A stretch of DNA of 64,000 nucleotides, from NCBI GenBank assembly GCA_018873225.1, contig JAEILZ010000005.1, positions 1,240,001-1,304,000 of the forward strand, in the 5' to 3' direction. Positions within the stretch are counted from its first letter, which is position 1; each line of letters opens with the position of its first letter. This DNA comes from [Phialemoniopsis] sp. UDSM-2020. Its lineage: Eukaryota; Ascomycota; Sordariomycetes; Thyridiales; Thyridiaceae. The translations under genes and the position numbers were made by a program. The notes under the pieces are model-generated. The model was not told where the DNA came from. It saw nothing but the letters and a program-made list of their open reading frames with translations, and did not search any database. Shown one piece after another: positions 33,572-43,054 of this stretch.

Positions 33572-35289
33572 TCATCGATAGGGAGTCAAGTTGGACCAAT
33601 GGAACTCATGGCGACATTTGAGACCTTGATCAGAAGAGCAGATCAGTCTGGGTGCCAACTTATGAACAGTCCGCAGCGTATATCAAGGCGAGTGAAGAAA
33701 AGTCGTCTTGCCTCGTCAAGACGAATGGGCTTGAAGAGTTCCCACTCAGCGACTGCCGGAATTACCACATACCTAGAGCGGAAGGGCAACGGGCTGAAAG
33801 TCCCAAGCCGAAACAAGACCAGGTCTTGGCATGTTGAGGGTAAAGAAGAAAGGAGGTTGAGAAAAGCAGGCATCTTACAAGTCATATGGTCGCTAAAAAT
33901 AAAACAGGTTAGTCAGCTGTTGAGGTTGTCGAAGATCAGGAGCACATACCATCCATCGTTTTTCTCAATTGGCCATCTACATCCAGGGCACCTCTTAGTT
34001 GTCTTGTTGATGGTGTTCAAATTGGCCGCCTCTTCCCTCTGGTGCCTCGCAGCATCGGCCTCCCTTTTTCTCCTCGCCTCGTCCTCTGCCCTCCGCTGCG
34101 CCTCCTTCCTCTCCCTCTCCCGCCTATCTCGCTCGGCAGCAGCAGCCCGCTCGCGTTCAGCATGCTGTCGCGCTTCCTCGCGCTGCTTCTCCTCTTCCAA
34201 CAGTGTCTGCGCGTAGGCCAGGTCCTGGGCTTCCTGATCCCTACGCATCCGCTCCGTCTTCTCCCGCTCTCGCTCGACGCGCTCATTCTCTTGCTCAAAG
34301 ACCGAGCGAAAGCCGCGCGGGTTTGCGAGGAAGCGGTCATACTCATCGCATGGCATCGTCTCGTGCCACGGCACACGATGCCGGAAGCAGAAACGGCCCT
34401 GACACTCGGCGCACTCGACGATGGGCTGGTCCTCGCCCGAATGGTGGATCTGGCCGGACTTGCAACGCGAATTGGGGCACCAGAAGAAGTTCGGAAGCTT
34501 AGAGATGGCATCGTCGCGCTGGAGTGCGCAATACCTAGATTTGAATTAGTCGTATTTTCTTCCTCAGTCTTCCTCGCCCTCGAGCTGATAATCAAATCAC
34601 TCACTTCGTAAATGTCGCTACGTCCGCATATTTCTGGACATCTTGATGTTCCATGCTCCCTTGACATTCGGGGCAGCGTAATACCCCATCGCTGAACACC
34701 TTTGTTTCCAATTCGGTCTTGAGATACGTTCTCAGGCAGTCTAGACAGGTGTTTGGGGCGTGTGTGCAGTCTTCGGATATAGCATACAAAGGAAAGTCTC
34801 GGGCAGGCTTGGTGTTAACGCAGACCACGCAGTCCTTCTCGGGATTGTCGATTTCTACTTCGCTTTGCTGATGATCCTCGGCCATCAGCCAGGCAGCGGG
34901 GTCATATACCTGCCAGCTCCTAAGTTATGTCAGTCTTCAACACCGTATTATTTGCTTAAACAGGAAACCAGCACCAACCCGCCATCGTCCTGGCGCGAAA
35001 CAGAAGGAGATCTCGCGTCACTTGAGACCGTCGTGCTTCCTGATTCATGGCTCGACGGTAGGAATGCTCTTGGATACCGGGCAGGTGGCTCTTGGACGGC
35101 AACAGTCATAAATGACGACGGTGATGAGGGTGGCCGGCTTAGCCTTGCCCACGAGGAGGGAGCCCGGGGCGCGACAGGACGAACGTCAGTGAGCATGTCC
35201 GGCGTCCACTGCTCCCAGCCATAATTGTCATTGTCGTGAGGCGTGCTTTTGCGCCAGCCCTTACCGATTCTTTTCAGAAAAGACCGCAT
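33572..35289 (-). CDS. RBR-type (RING-IBR-RING2) E3 ubiquitin ligase
   Basis: Five exons: 35289-34979, 34919-34605, 34534-33950, 33892-33879 and 33624-33572; 425 residues. RING1 starts at CVVCVNTK with later CTHAPNTC, CLDC and CPEC. The IBR domain spans YCAL, FFWCPNSRCKSG, CAECQGRFCFRH and CDEY. A long charged coiled coil of Glu/Arg/Lys runs from about residue 265 to 370. RING2 begins CPGCRWPIEKNDGCDHMTC, whose Cys in NDGCDH matches the catalytic position that takes ubiquitin from the E2. Exon 4 is only 14 nt and encodes DHMT; it follows a 56-bp intron with a GCTGACTAAC branch and precedes a 254-bp intron. The end reads LKCRHEFHWSNLTPYR, so the last two RING2 Cys are His and Asn. Confidence 0.85.
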
Positions 35290-36086
35290 CGGTGATTATC
35301 ATGTTGATCAAGCTTCTTGAAAGAAAAGGAAAATTTTGCGGATGCAGAAGAAAAGTAAAGAAACTGATTGAATCTGGTCGCGCCACCGCCACCATTGCCA
35401 TTACTGTCCAACCTTGGCGCCCTATTCTATGGTTGGCTCATTTGTTGCCTCGTGTTCGAATTAGAATTGAAGTATGATGGAGAACGCCTTGCCAGTGCGC
35501 TCCCAGGTCGAGGAGTATCCTATTCTGCCTTGGCGTCAATAAGGCTGGACCAGAGCAATAGCGCAAGTGTCTCACAGCCATTAAAAAAGTCGCCCAGGGC
35601 ATTCTGACCTTCTATCCTGTAGTGCCCCATTGGCTCTGGAAGGCAAACAGATCAGGAAAATTGCCCTACGTTTTTCACTACGATAAAGAAAGAGCAGACA
35701 GCCTCGAGATAGAATTTTCATCGAAAATTATCGGTGCAACGACGTGATATGATGAGGTGCATACGCCAATATGATCATCAAAATGTAATCGGTACCACAC
35801 AACTCCCTAGGTGAGTGTTTTGGGAAAACTTAGGGAGGAGTTCGGGTATGACATGAATTTGTGATTATTAGTGGCAACTGTGAAGTCGTGTTGATTTAAG
35901 CTTTCAATAGATAACTTGGTCGAACAGGATAAATCTTAATACCCAGCTCAACTCCTCTAAACACAGAACCAACCCCCATGAACCCGGATCAACAAGGCAA
36001 GTCTATCGTTTCAAATCCACAAAGCCAAGTCCCTCTACCAAGCCTGACCAAAACTCCTAAGCCTACCCACCCAAAAGCCAAACGGT
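35290..36086. other. Intergenic, about 800 bp
   Basis: Promoter of the RBR gene and 3' side of the RING-like gene. Nothing else supported. Confidence 0.4.
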
Positions 36087-36911
36087 TCACCTACACGGGC
36101 AATTTCCACGGCGCCAGTCAAGCAACATCGAGTTACCTTGGCACGCGACACAATGAAGACTTAAGCCGGATTGCCAGCGGCAGATCGGAGGGATGTAGCT
36201 TCTGCAGTCCGGCCATCCGCAGAAGCCGCCCATCCACTCGTGAGGTCCGCTGTGCAGGTACGAGTCTTCGCGCCAATAGTCCCTGGCCGTCTGCTCGTCC
36301 ATGCACGGTAGGTATTGGTGCAGGTTCAATATCTTCCCGCAGCACATCGCGCCCGCAAGGTGGTTCGCCGCCATGTGAGCCTGCTTGTCGGCCATGTCCA
36401 GCTCGTGCACCATAGCATCCGCAGAATCCCCCTCCTCCCAAAACTCCACCTCGACCGATGCCTGCATGGCGTGGTCCCGCTCCGCCAGGTGAACCGCCAC
36501 GCGCTCACGGTGGATGCGAACCCGGTTGGAAATAGTACGCGCGACTTGTACGAGGCACAGCTGGCACAAAACGTGGCCGCACGGCAGGGTGTGCAGGTGC
36601 GGCAAGCCCAGCGCGACACCGCAGTCGCGGCAGTTCCACTCGGGCTGGCCCGTCAGGTAGTTCTGCGTGTGCCACACCTGTTGCAGGAGAGGCTCCTGGT
36701 CCTTCGTGTCCTCTGGCGGGTGGACACAAGCGGGCTGAATGGTGCAAGAGGCAAAGGCGGGCAGTCGTTCGGCGATGTAATATGGCGGGGGATAGGGTGC
36801 ATCACCTTGTTGCTGGGCGACTGCTTCCTGGGCCCATGGGCGGAAGCGAGCGGCGAGGGCGTCGGCATCGACGGGGCCTAGGGGAGGCGGCGAGACGATT
36901 CTGTACGACAT
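36087..36911 (-). CDS. RING-like zinc-binding protein
   Basis: Single exon, 274 residues from MSYRIVSPPP (the frame stays open upstream to an ATG at 36971). A Pro-rich N-terminus leads to a RING-like cluster: WNCRDCGVALGLPHLHTLPCGHVLCQLCL, given here as the landmark C-x2-C...CGHVLC-x2-C at about residues 95-125. A second cluster holds AMCCGK, LPCMDE, GFCGWPDC, LHCVAC and NCPC at the C-terminus. The second cluster resembles an IBR-type arrangement. Such proteins usually act in ubiquitin transfer, but the ligase role is inferred. It follows the RBR gene on the same strand; the two may be related, though their sequences differ. Confidence 0.65.
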   Translation of the reverse strand: MSYRIVSPPPLGPVDADALAARFRPWAQEAVAQQQGDAPYPPPYYIAERLPAFASCTIQPACVHPPEDTKDQEPLLQQVWHTQNYLTGQPEWNCRDCGVALGLPHLHTLPCGHVLCQLCLVQVARTISNRVRIHRERVAVHLAERDHAMQASVEVEFWEEGDSADAMVHELDMADKQAHMAANHLAGAMCCGKILNLHQYLPCMDEQTARDYWREDSYLHSGPHEWMGGFCGWPDCRSYIPPICRWQSGLSLHCVACQGNSMLLDWRRGNCPCR

Positions 36912-37386
36912 GGCTTCCAAAGCGTGTTCAGCTTCGTTATGAGTGGTAGTAAACTTCAGACAAGGAAGCAAGATACCAACGGTGACCAGAAGCTGTTCTT
37001 TGGTGCCAGTTGTTAATCGATGTTCTAAAACTAATTATTGGAAGGTCTATGAACTCTCATATCGTGGGTGGATGGCTAAGGAGAAGTGCATTCTATGTGA
37101 ATAACAACTAAAACAAAGTGATTGTTCGACAAACACATATGAACCATACCTTTGTGCATGTTGAAGGAGCACAAAGAGATTTGCACAGTCAACGAATCTT
37201 CTTTCATCATTGTGTTCCTTTCATAAAGCCAAAGTGTATCCCCAATCAAAAGTCTTTGTTCGAAAGAGCTCGCCATTGGTTCCACTGAAGAGCACACTTT
37301 GGTGGTAACAGAGCCACCCGGCAAAGCCTTGTCCTTCTACATCAGCTGGAGATGTCCGGGAAACAACTCGTCTTGTATCATCATAG

Positions 37387-37620
37387 TCAATCCCACGCAC
37401 TCCTTGCTAAACACGTTGTGTGAGGGTACTCAGTATCTGAAGCGCGCTGGGGACACATGTAATCGATGTCGTTCAGCGTGGCCATGCGTCTGAATTCAGC
37501 CTCCACCCAGGCCACATTCTCCTCGTTGCCTTCGACAGCTACCATGAACAACGGCCACAAACAATACGGCAAGAGTGAGGTTTCGGGACCTTCTGTTGCG
37601 GTCGGAAACTTCTGAAATGG
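37387..37620 (-). pseudogene. Relic of a fungal-specific transcription factor domain
   Basis: One minus-strand frame reads FQKFPTATEGPETSLLPYCL, then WPLFMVAVEGNEENVAWVEA and EFRRMATLNDID. The LxWPLFxAxxE pattern is typical of the C-terminal regulatory domain of Zn2Cys6 factors. No zinc cluster, start or intact flanking exons are visible, so it looks like a remnant. Confidence 0.4.
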
Positions 37621-38679
37621 CTTTGTCCACTTTTTGCTCCTTCCTAAGCACGCGGAACGCAAACCACTGGCGTTTCTAAGAGATCGGTCGGTCTTAACCG
37701 ATGCCAGTCTTGGTGCCCAAATGGGAGTGTTGGCCCTTTATCCGAAGATACGACTCTTCGACACTGTGCTTGGCTCTTTTGCAGACCGTCGCGACCCAAA
37801 AAGACGAAAAAGGGGCCGCGGACCAAGGTGGCCCACGTAAAGGGTCGGGCATCTCGGGCTTCTCCGCTGCAGCAAGTTATCCGAGAAGGAGACTAAAGAG
37901 CACAAGCAGAAGCAGACGAAGGCCTACGCTCGATTTCAATAATTCAGCCCATGATGTAAGGTTCTTTTCTCGCTTATTACTCTGACAAGACCACCATAAT
38001 TGTTGACGCCTGTGGGGCTCGGGGCTCATTTATCCTAAATTGCTACACTGAAAAGACATAGCCTATCGTTCCGGAGGTACAAGGTGGTGCTTATTATCTC
38101 GACCTGTGGGATCATTAACAAGCTCAGTAAGTAACCCATGTTCCCTGATTCACACCTGCAGAAGACCATCTAGACCGAGACAGGCGAGCCAGGGTAACCA
38201 AAGATCATGCTGGTAACGCTTACCACCTTTAGAGCCAGAGAGTTCAAAGCACTCAGGTGAGCCTTTCTGTTCGCGAGATATATATGACTAGGTGGGTGAG
38301 GTGAGGGCTATGGCCCGCTCAAAGTCGTAGGCCCCTCACTCTGGCAACGCACGAGACTCGTACTTCGGCATTTATTAGGGTAGCAGCAGCCGTAAGACAA
38401 ACACAAGAAGAAGGCTATCTGAAGAACGAATATCCTCGGGTACACATCAATTACTATATGCATGTTGATGAGTGAGAGAACTCATCATACACATGGGGTC
38501 AGAGCTGACAGTCGCGTAACTCAGCCTCACTATACAAGTTATTATAGACATTCCGCATGAGAGAGACGTCTACCCATAATGACCAAAATAGTGATCGAAA
38601 CTCTCAAGTCCCGTAATCCTGGCGCTGCGGCTAGTAAAGTCACGTAGGTAACATTGTGAAAGGGTCGGATCGACTCAAC

Positions 38680-38687
38680 TATAAAAG
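38680..38687 (+). promoter_or_regulatory. TATA box (TATAAAAG)
   Basis: TATAAAAG lies about 140 bp upstream of the ATG of the small secreted protein. Confidence 0.5.
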
Positions 38688-38820
38688 GAGAAAGACGATC
38701 CTCTAGTTGATCAGGAGAAACTTTGTCACCACTCTCAACTACCACATCAGATATCGTTGATTCGAGCTCTTAACTCACCATATTTCTTCCGACTTCTACC
38801 TGCTCTTCGAAGTTGGCAAC

Positions 38821-39351
38821 ATGAAGTTCACCACTCTCGCCTTGTCTATGCTCCCCCTGCTCGTCGCCGCAGGCGAGCTCAACCTCACACTCCCAGCCGG
38901 GCTTCCGGATGGTATTTACGCCGGTGACGGCACCATCGACCCCGTCACAGGCTACGCCAAGTTCACCTACCTAGGCGAGGCCATCCTCCCCGCCGACAAG
39001 CGCGAGGAGCCCGCACTGGCCGTCCGCTCTAGCCGCCTCACCCGGCGCGGCGAGCCCAAGTGCAACAACCGCCCGGCCGGTGACAGCGTCGGCACGGCCA
39101 AGAACCAGTTCATCTCCTACTGGGCGGGCAAGACGGTGGCCGGTCGCGGCTGGGTCAGCTCCCAGTATGGCAGCTCGCATGCCTACGCGTGCAACTACGA
39201 CAAGCAGACCAAGAGCATCGATATCGAACTGTTCAAGTTCGGCATGGCGTCGGTCGACTCCAGATGCGGCGCGCAGAATGCTGGATGGTATGCTCAGAGC
39301 CCTGTCGACTACGGACGGGATGATGTTGGAAACAAGTTCTGTGGCTTCTGA
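38821..39351 (+). CDS. Small secreted protein with dibasic processing site (effector-like)
   Basis: Single exon, 176 residues. Signal peptide MKFTTLALSMLPLLVAAG. A pro-region follows with the conserved-looking segment LPDGIYAGDGTIDPVTGYAKF and ends at the dibasic LTRR site (about residue 78), a good Kex2 site. The mature part of about 98 residues starts GEPKCNNRPAGDS and has four Cys (KCNN, ACNY, RCGA, FCGF), enough for two disulfides, and many aromatic and Gly residues. Secretion with Kex2 maturation is strongly suggested. Fungal proteins of this build include effectors and antimicrobial proteins; nothing here fixes the role. Confidence 0.8.
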   Translation: MKFTTLALSMLPLLVAAGELNLTLPAGLPDGIYAGDGTIDPVTGYAKFTYLGEAILPADKREEPALAVRSSRLTRRGEPKCNNRPAGDSVGTAKNQFISYWAGKTVAGRGWVSSQYGSSHAYACNYDKQTKSIDIELFKFGMASVDSRCGAQNAGWYAQSPVDYGRDDVGNKFCGF

Positions 39352-39683
39352 GCAAGGTACCGATGTCCCTTCAGAAGTGTTTTGAGGTGGTGTCACGATC
39401 CCTCCGCGGGACCATGGTCAGAGCTCATAGGCAATGTAGAGGGAATGGATGGAATCATCTCTTGATCTGTTTTTCTTCTCGTCGCAAAAGCGGCACATCC
39501 ACACTCCTTGGACCTCGCAGCATTATTTTAACCTACACTCGTTTTGCGTAACTGAAGAGAACTTAAATAGACTCAAATATACAAAGAACAGCCTTCCCCT
39601 ACTTGTACAAGTGTCTAACAAGTCTGGTTACACCGGGATCTGACGGGTATCGTTTCGCAGCAGACCTGTCCTAAAACCAATAA
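39352..39683. other. Intergenic between convergent genes
   Basis: About 330 bp between the convergent secreted-protein and acetate-transporter-type genes. Nothing seen. Confidence 0.4.
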
Positions 39684-40504
39684 TCAGGCAGTCTTTCCCT
39701 CCTTCTTATGAAACAGGCCAACGGGTAACTTGACGGGTGCAGCGCAATCGGCGAACAGTCCCGCAGCTCCAGCATAATCTGCATCTGTCAGCTACCGGAA
39801 GTTGAACTGTCTCGAAGCGCAGTCCACTTACAAGCCAAAAAGGCCACGACAAGCCCAGTCCCGCTTGCCGCGGTCAGCAACTGGTCAACCTCCGTAATGT
39901 GACCAACGGCGCTTAGCAGGAACGTCAAATCGACAAAGATGAGGAGCAGGAGAAAGACAACGGAGCTCCGTAGTGATGCGACTGTAAAAATGACGCTCAC
40001 CACGAACCAAGCCCACATGAACAAGCCTAACGCCTGCGAGAACTGCGATGATAGTTCACCTGTTGTTTTGTCGATATACGCAGCCATAATGCCACTGCCA
40101 GGAAGATATATCAAGGCATAGGCGATGTTGTACGAGGCGAAGGTATTGGCGATGGTGGCGCTGAGCTGGACAGTGGCCTGTTGTTTAGCAAATTCTGCCG
40201 CTAGCCAAGAGAAAGACGAAGGAAGGCCGCATACCGTGTTCCCAGAAATGAATTCCATGATCCCAGAGATGTACTGAGCAATGCCTCCAAAGAAGATTAG
40301 GCATCCGATGATGACGTTAGGTTCTGTCACGCCGCGAGGCTGGATTCCAAACAGCGAGATCAGAAATGTGCTACTAGCAAAGGCAAGCAGTCCCAGCGGA
40401 CCCGGGTCCGCGAAGCCACGAGGATTATGGGAAGGGTCTTGCGGAGAGCCAGCGATCTGCTGCTCTACGTCGGCCCTGTATAGCACACTATTCTTGGATG
40501 ACAT
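39684..40504 (-). CDS. GPR1/FUN34/YaaH (AceTr) family transporter
   Basis: Three exons: 40504-40235, 40177-39832, 39778-39684; 236 residues. A polar N-terminus precedes the signature ADPGPLGLLAFASSTFLIS (the family N-P-x-P-L-G-L motif in variant form). IIGCLIFFGGIAQYISGIMEF and the GNT element follow, then YLPGSGIMAAY and three further helices. The last exon restores the family C-terminus ADCAAPVKLPVGLF. The 57-bp first intron is a multiple of three without a stop, so retention would insert 19 residues. Six helices in the plasma membrane are expected. Members carry acetate or ammonium; the substrate is not certain. Confidence 0.88.
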
Positions 40505-41083
40505 TGTGCATTGATGGTTTTTTCTTTGAAGGAAGCAGGATCAAGAACATTACCGGTCACATCACCGAGGAAAAAGTAATTGTTCTACTGCCATCCCTGA
40601 TCTCTCTTGTGCGTGACTATCCCTACCCATCTCTGGCATTTGTTACCAGCCGAGCCCGCAATAAGATGAAGCCCGCTAGACACGCTACTCGCGAGGTGTC
40701 CAGGGGGTTCGCGCAAGTATAAGTGGCTGTCGTATTCGCTGGCCAATAGGAGGTCTCTAAATCTTAGCATAGCCTACGACCCCCAAATCTAGTTGCAGTT
40801 ACCGTCAGACTAGCTGGATCATTGGGAGGATTCGTTCAGTAGCATCATTGTTAGTCTAGTCTCCTGGCTCAGCTCTCAGAAACCTGGGAAATTGCTAAAC
40901 GATGGGGCACCAAGTCATGCCATGTAAGTGGATTACGATTTCATTTTCGCATATTCCCAAGTTCTCGGACTGGAAAACAGATCAAATTCGTAAACCATTG
41001 TGTATCGCATTGTATCAGCTCAGATCTGATTCTCCACCTCCTACGACAACCTAACCCAGCTTTTCATCACGAACTCCTTCACA
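40505..41083. promoter_or_regulatory. Divergent promoter region, about 580 bp
   Basis: Lies between the divergent AceTr-family and ribokinase genes. GTATAAGTGG near 40716 could be a weak TATA element. No gene seen. Confidence 0.35.
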
Positions 41084-42061
41084 ATGGTCGCCTCTAAGCC
41101 TAGTATTGTTATCCTAGGGTCACTCAATGTTGACATTGTGAGCTCCGTGGGTCACCATCCCCTCCCCGGAGAGACAATCACGGCCACAAGTCTCATGATA
41201 TCACCTGGTGGAAAAGGCGCCAACCAAGCCGCCGCCTGTGGGAAGCTGTCTCGATCGGCGGATCTCAGGGACTCTGTGGCGGACATCTACATGATCGGAT
41301 CCGTTGGTCCGGATGCCCATGGAACGCTCGTGCTCGAGGGTGTGAGGTCTTGCGGTGTTGATACAAGTCTCGTATCAGTGTCCAGCGGGGACGAGACAGC
41401 CAGCCGAACCGGCATTGCTGTAATCACAGTGGATGAACAGACTGGGCAGAATCGCATCGTGTACTCTCCGGGCGCCAACTACACCGTCTCGACGGTGCAT
41501 TTGAGAGAGGCATTGGCCCGCCATTCCCGTCTACTAATCATGCAGCTCGAGGTGCCACTCGAAATCGTGCTGGAAGCCATGGAAGAGGCCAGGGCGGCGG
41601 GAGTGGCTGTTCTGCTCAATCCTGCCCCAGCTCGGCCTTTGCCAACGGAAGCATATGAAGGGCTAGCTCATTTGGTTGTCAACGAGACCGAGGCGGCCAT
41701 CCTCTCTGGCTGCGCAGAAGATGGCCTCTCCGATATGGGCGGGCTTCAACAAACAGCAGCTGCTTTGCTAGAGAAAGGGGTGGAGAACGTTCTCATCACT
41801 CTCGGCGAAAGAGGTGTTTATTATGCGACACGGACGGGGCAAAGTGCATTGATTCCAGCGGTTAAGACGAAGGCTGTAGATACAACGGCCGCAGGTGACA
41901 CTTTCATCGGGTCATATGCTCTCTCCGTGGCCCAGGCTAGTGGTCCAACCGATTTCGACATACAAGGTGCCATTGAGATTGCCAATCAAGCTGCATCAAC
42001 CACAGTGGCACGGAAAGGGGCCCAGATATCGATTCCATGGAGGGATGAACTGCAGAAATAG
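41084..42061 (+). CDS. Ribokinase (PfkB family)
   Basis: Single exon, 325 residues. The first strand SIVILGSLNVDIV is followed by PGETI and the ribose-binding GGKGANQA motif near residue 45. The second PfkB signature DTTAAGDTFIGSYAL near residue 265 holds the catalytic Asp and the anion hole. NPAPARPLP and VVNETEA are typical ribokinase landmarks. It phosphorylates D-ribose to ribose 5-phosphate with ATP in the cytosol. It is convergent with a ureohydrolase-like gene only 85 bp away, which could mean a shared role in nucleoside breakdown, by position only. Confidence 0.94.
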   Translation: MVASKPSIVILGSLNVDIVSSVGHHPLPGETITATSLMISPGGKGANQAAACGKLSRSADLRDSVADIYMIGSVGPDAHGTLVLEGVRSCGVDTSLVSVSSGDETASRTGIAVITVDEQTGQNRIVYSPGANYTVSTVHLREALARHSRLLIMQLEVPLEIVLEAMEEARAAGVAVLLNPAPARPLPTEAYEGLAHLVVNETEAAILSGCAEDGLSDMGGLQQTAAALLEKGVENVLITLGERGVYYATRTGQSALIPAVKTKAVDTTAAGDTFIGSYALSVAQASGPTDFDIQGAIEIANQAASTTVARKGAQISIPWRDELQK

Positions 42062-42145
42062 AATTTATGAACGGCTCATCGACAATGAATACGAGAACTA
42101 TCACTCTGGTCGCACCAAATACCCATCAAACGTGATTGAACACAT

Positions 42146-43054
42146 TCAAGTCGAAACGCCTTCTACGACACCTTCGCTGATCAGACTCTTAAGGAACGCA
42201 ACCACAGCTTTGATCGCCACCGGGGGAATCGCTCCGTGTTCATCAAATGAAGGGTCATACGACGCAACCGTCAATGAGACCGGCTTCGTGTTCTTTGGAA
42301 GCATGCTCATGCATCCCTCGAGATCATCTTCCGACAAGCCACCCGGCGCAGAGAACTTGTTGACCATCCCCACAGAAGTGTCAAGCGCGTCCAGGTCCAG
42401 ATGCACCATGGCCTTCCCTAATTTATGCTGTTCGAGTGTCTTACGCAATTCGTCCTCAAACGCAACATGCTTTTCGACATCACCCCAGACGACGGGGAAG
42501 CCTGCCTCGACGACACGAGCACGCTCGAGCTCGGTGACGTCGCGCAAGCCACAGTGCACGAGATCAGTCTTGAGGTCGAGGGGCTTGAAGCCCGGGATGC
42601 TAGCCAGCATGGTCTTGAAGCACTGACCCGCTAGCATCGCGACGGGCATGGAGTCGAGGTACCCACTGGCCAGCACGTCGGGCGTGTTGAAGTCATCGTG
42701 GGCGTCGAACCAGACACAGGCAGGCGCCGCACCGCCGTCCGAAGCGGCAATGCCGGCTTGCACGCCGACGGTGGCAGAGCAGTTGCCCGACAGGACGACG
42801 GGGAAGGAGCCGTCTCGGACGGCCTGGGTCACCGCCTTCGAGGTGCGGCGAAGCAACTCGAAGAGGCGGCTGATCTCGCCGTCGAAGGTATCGACGGGCT
42901 CGAGCTCCACCTCGTGGACCGTGATGCCATGCTTGCGAACGGCGTCGGCGATGCCCGCTTTCAAGAGCGCCGTGGGCCCGGCGCCAACGGCGACCTCACG
43001 GTGGCCGAGATGATATGGCGAGGAGATTATGGTGACGGAATTTGCGGGCGTCAT
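42146..43054 (-). CDS. Ureohydrolase (arginase/agmatinase) superfamily protein, variant metal site
   Basis: Single exon, 302 residues from MTPANSVTII (an in-frame Met at 43108 would add 18 residues). The superfamily fold is marked by LSGNCSATVG at the position of GGDHS, WFDAHDDFNTP (DAHxD motif) and HLDLDALDTS (DxDxxDP motif). Five of the six usual metal-binding positions are visible, but the His of GGDHS is replaced by Cys. This GNC-type variant is known in groups of actinobacterial and fungal arginase-like proteins. The usual reaction is hydrolysis of a guanidino or related group to urea and an amine. The substrate is unknown, and loss of the His may change the metal or the chemistry. Confidence 0.85.
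   Translation of the reverse strand: MTPANSVTIISSPYHLGHREVAVGAGPTALLKAGIADAVRKHGITVHEVELEPVDTFDGEISRLFELLRRTSKAVTQAVRDGSFPVVLSGNCSATVGVQAGIAASDGGAAPACVWFDAHDDFNTPDVLASGYLDSMPVAMLAGQCFKTMLASIPGFKPLDLKTDLVHCGLRDVTELERARVVEAGFPVVWGDVEKHVAFEDELRKTLEQHKLGKAMVHLDLDALDTSVGMVNKFSAPGGLSEDDLEGCMSMLPKNTKPVSLTVASYDPSFDEHGAIPPVAIKAVVAFLKSLISEGVVEGVST

Larger units (their letters stand above)
36912..38820. other. Gene-poor region with a transcription-factor relic
   Basis: About 1.9 kb. Apart from the relic at 37387-37620 and a TATA box before the secreted-protein gene, no supported feature. Confidence 0.4.

Noticed and set aside
33643..33885. Read-through frame continuing the RBR gene from MTCK to RCGLFISWHPD.
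   Set aside because: At first it looked like the RING2 end, but a GTAAGA donor and a CAAG acceptor at 33625 give LKCRHEF with correct Cys spacing, so this stretch is better explained as intron.
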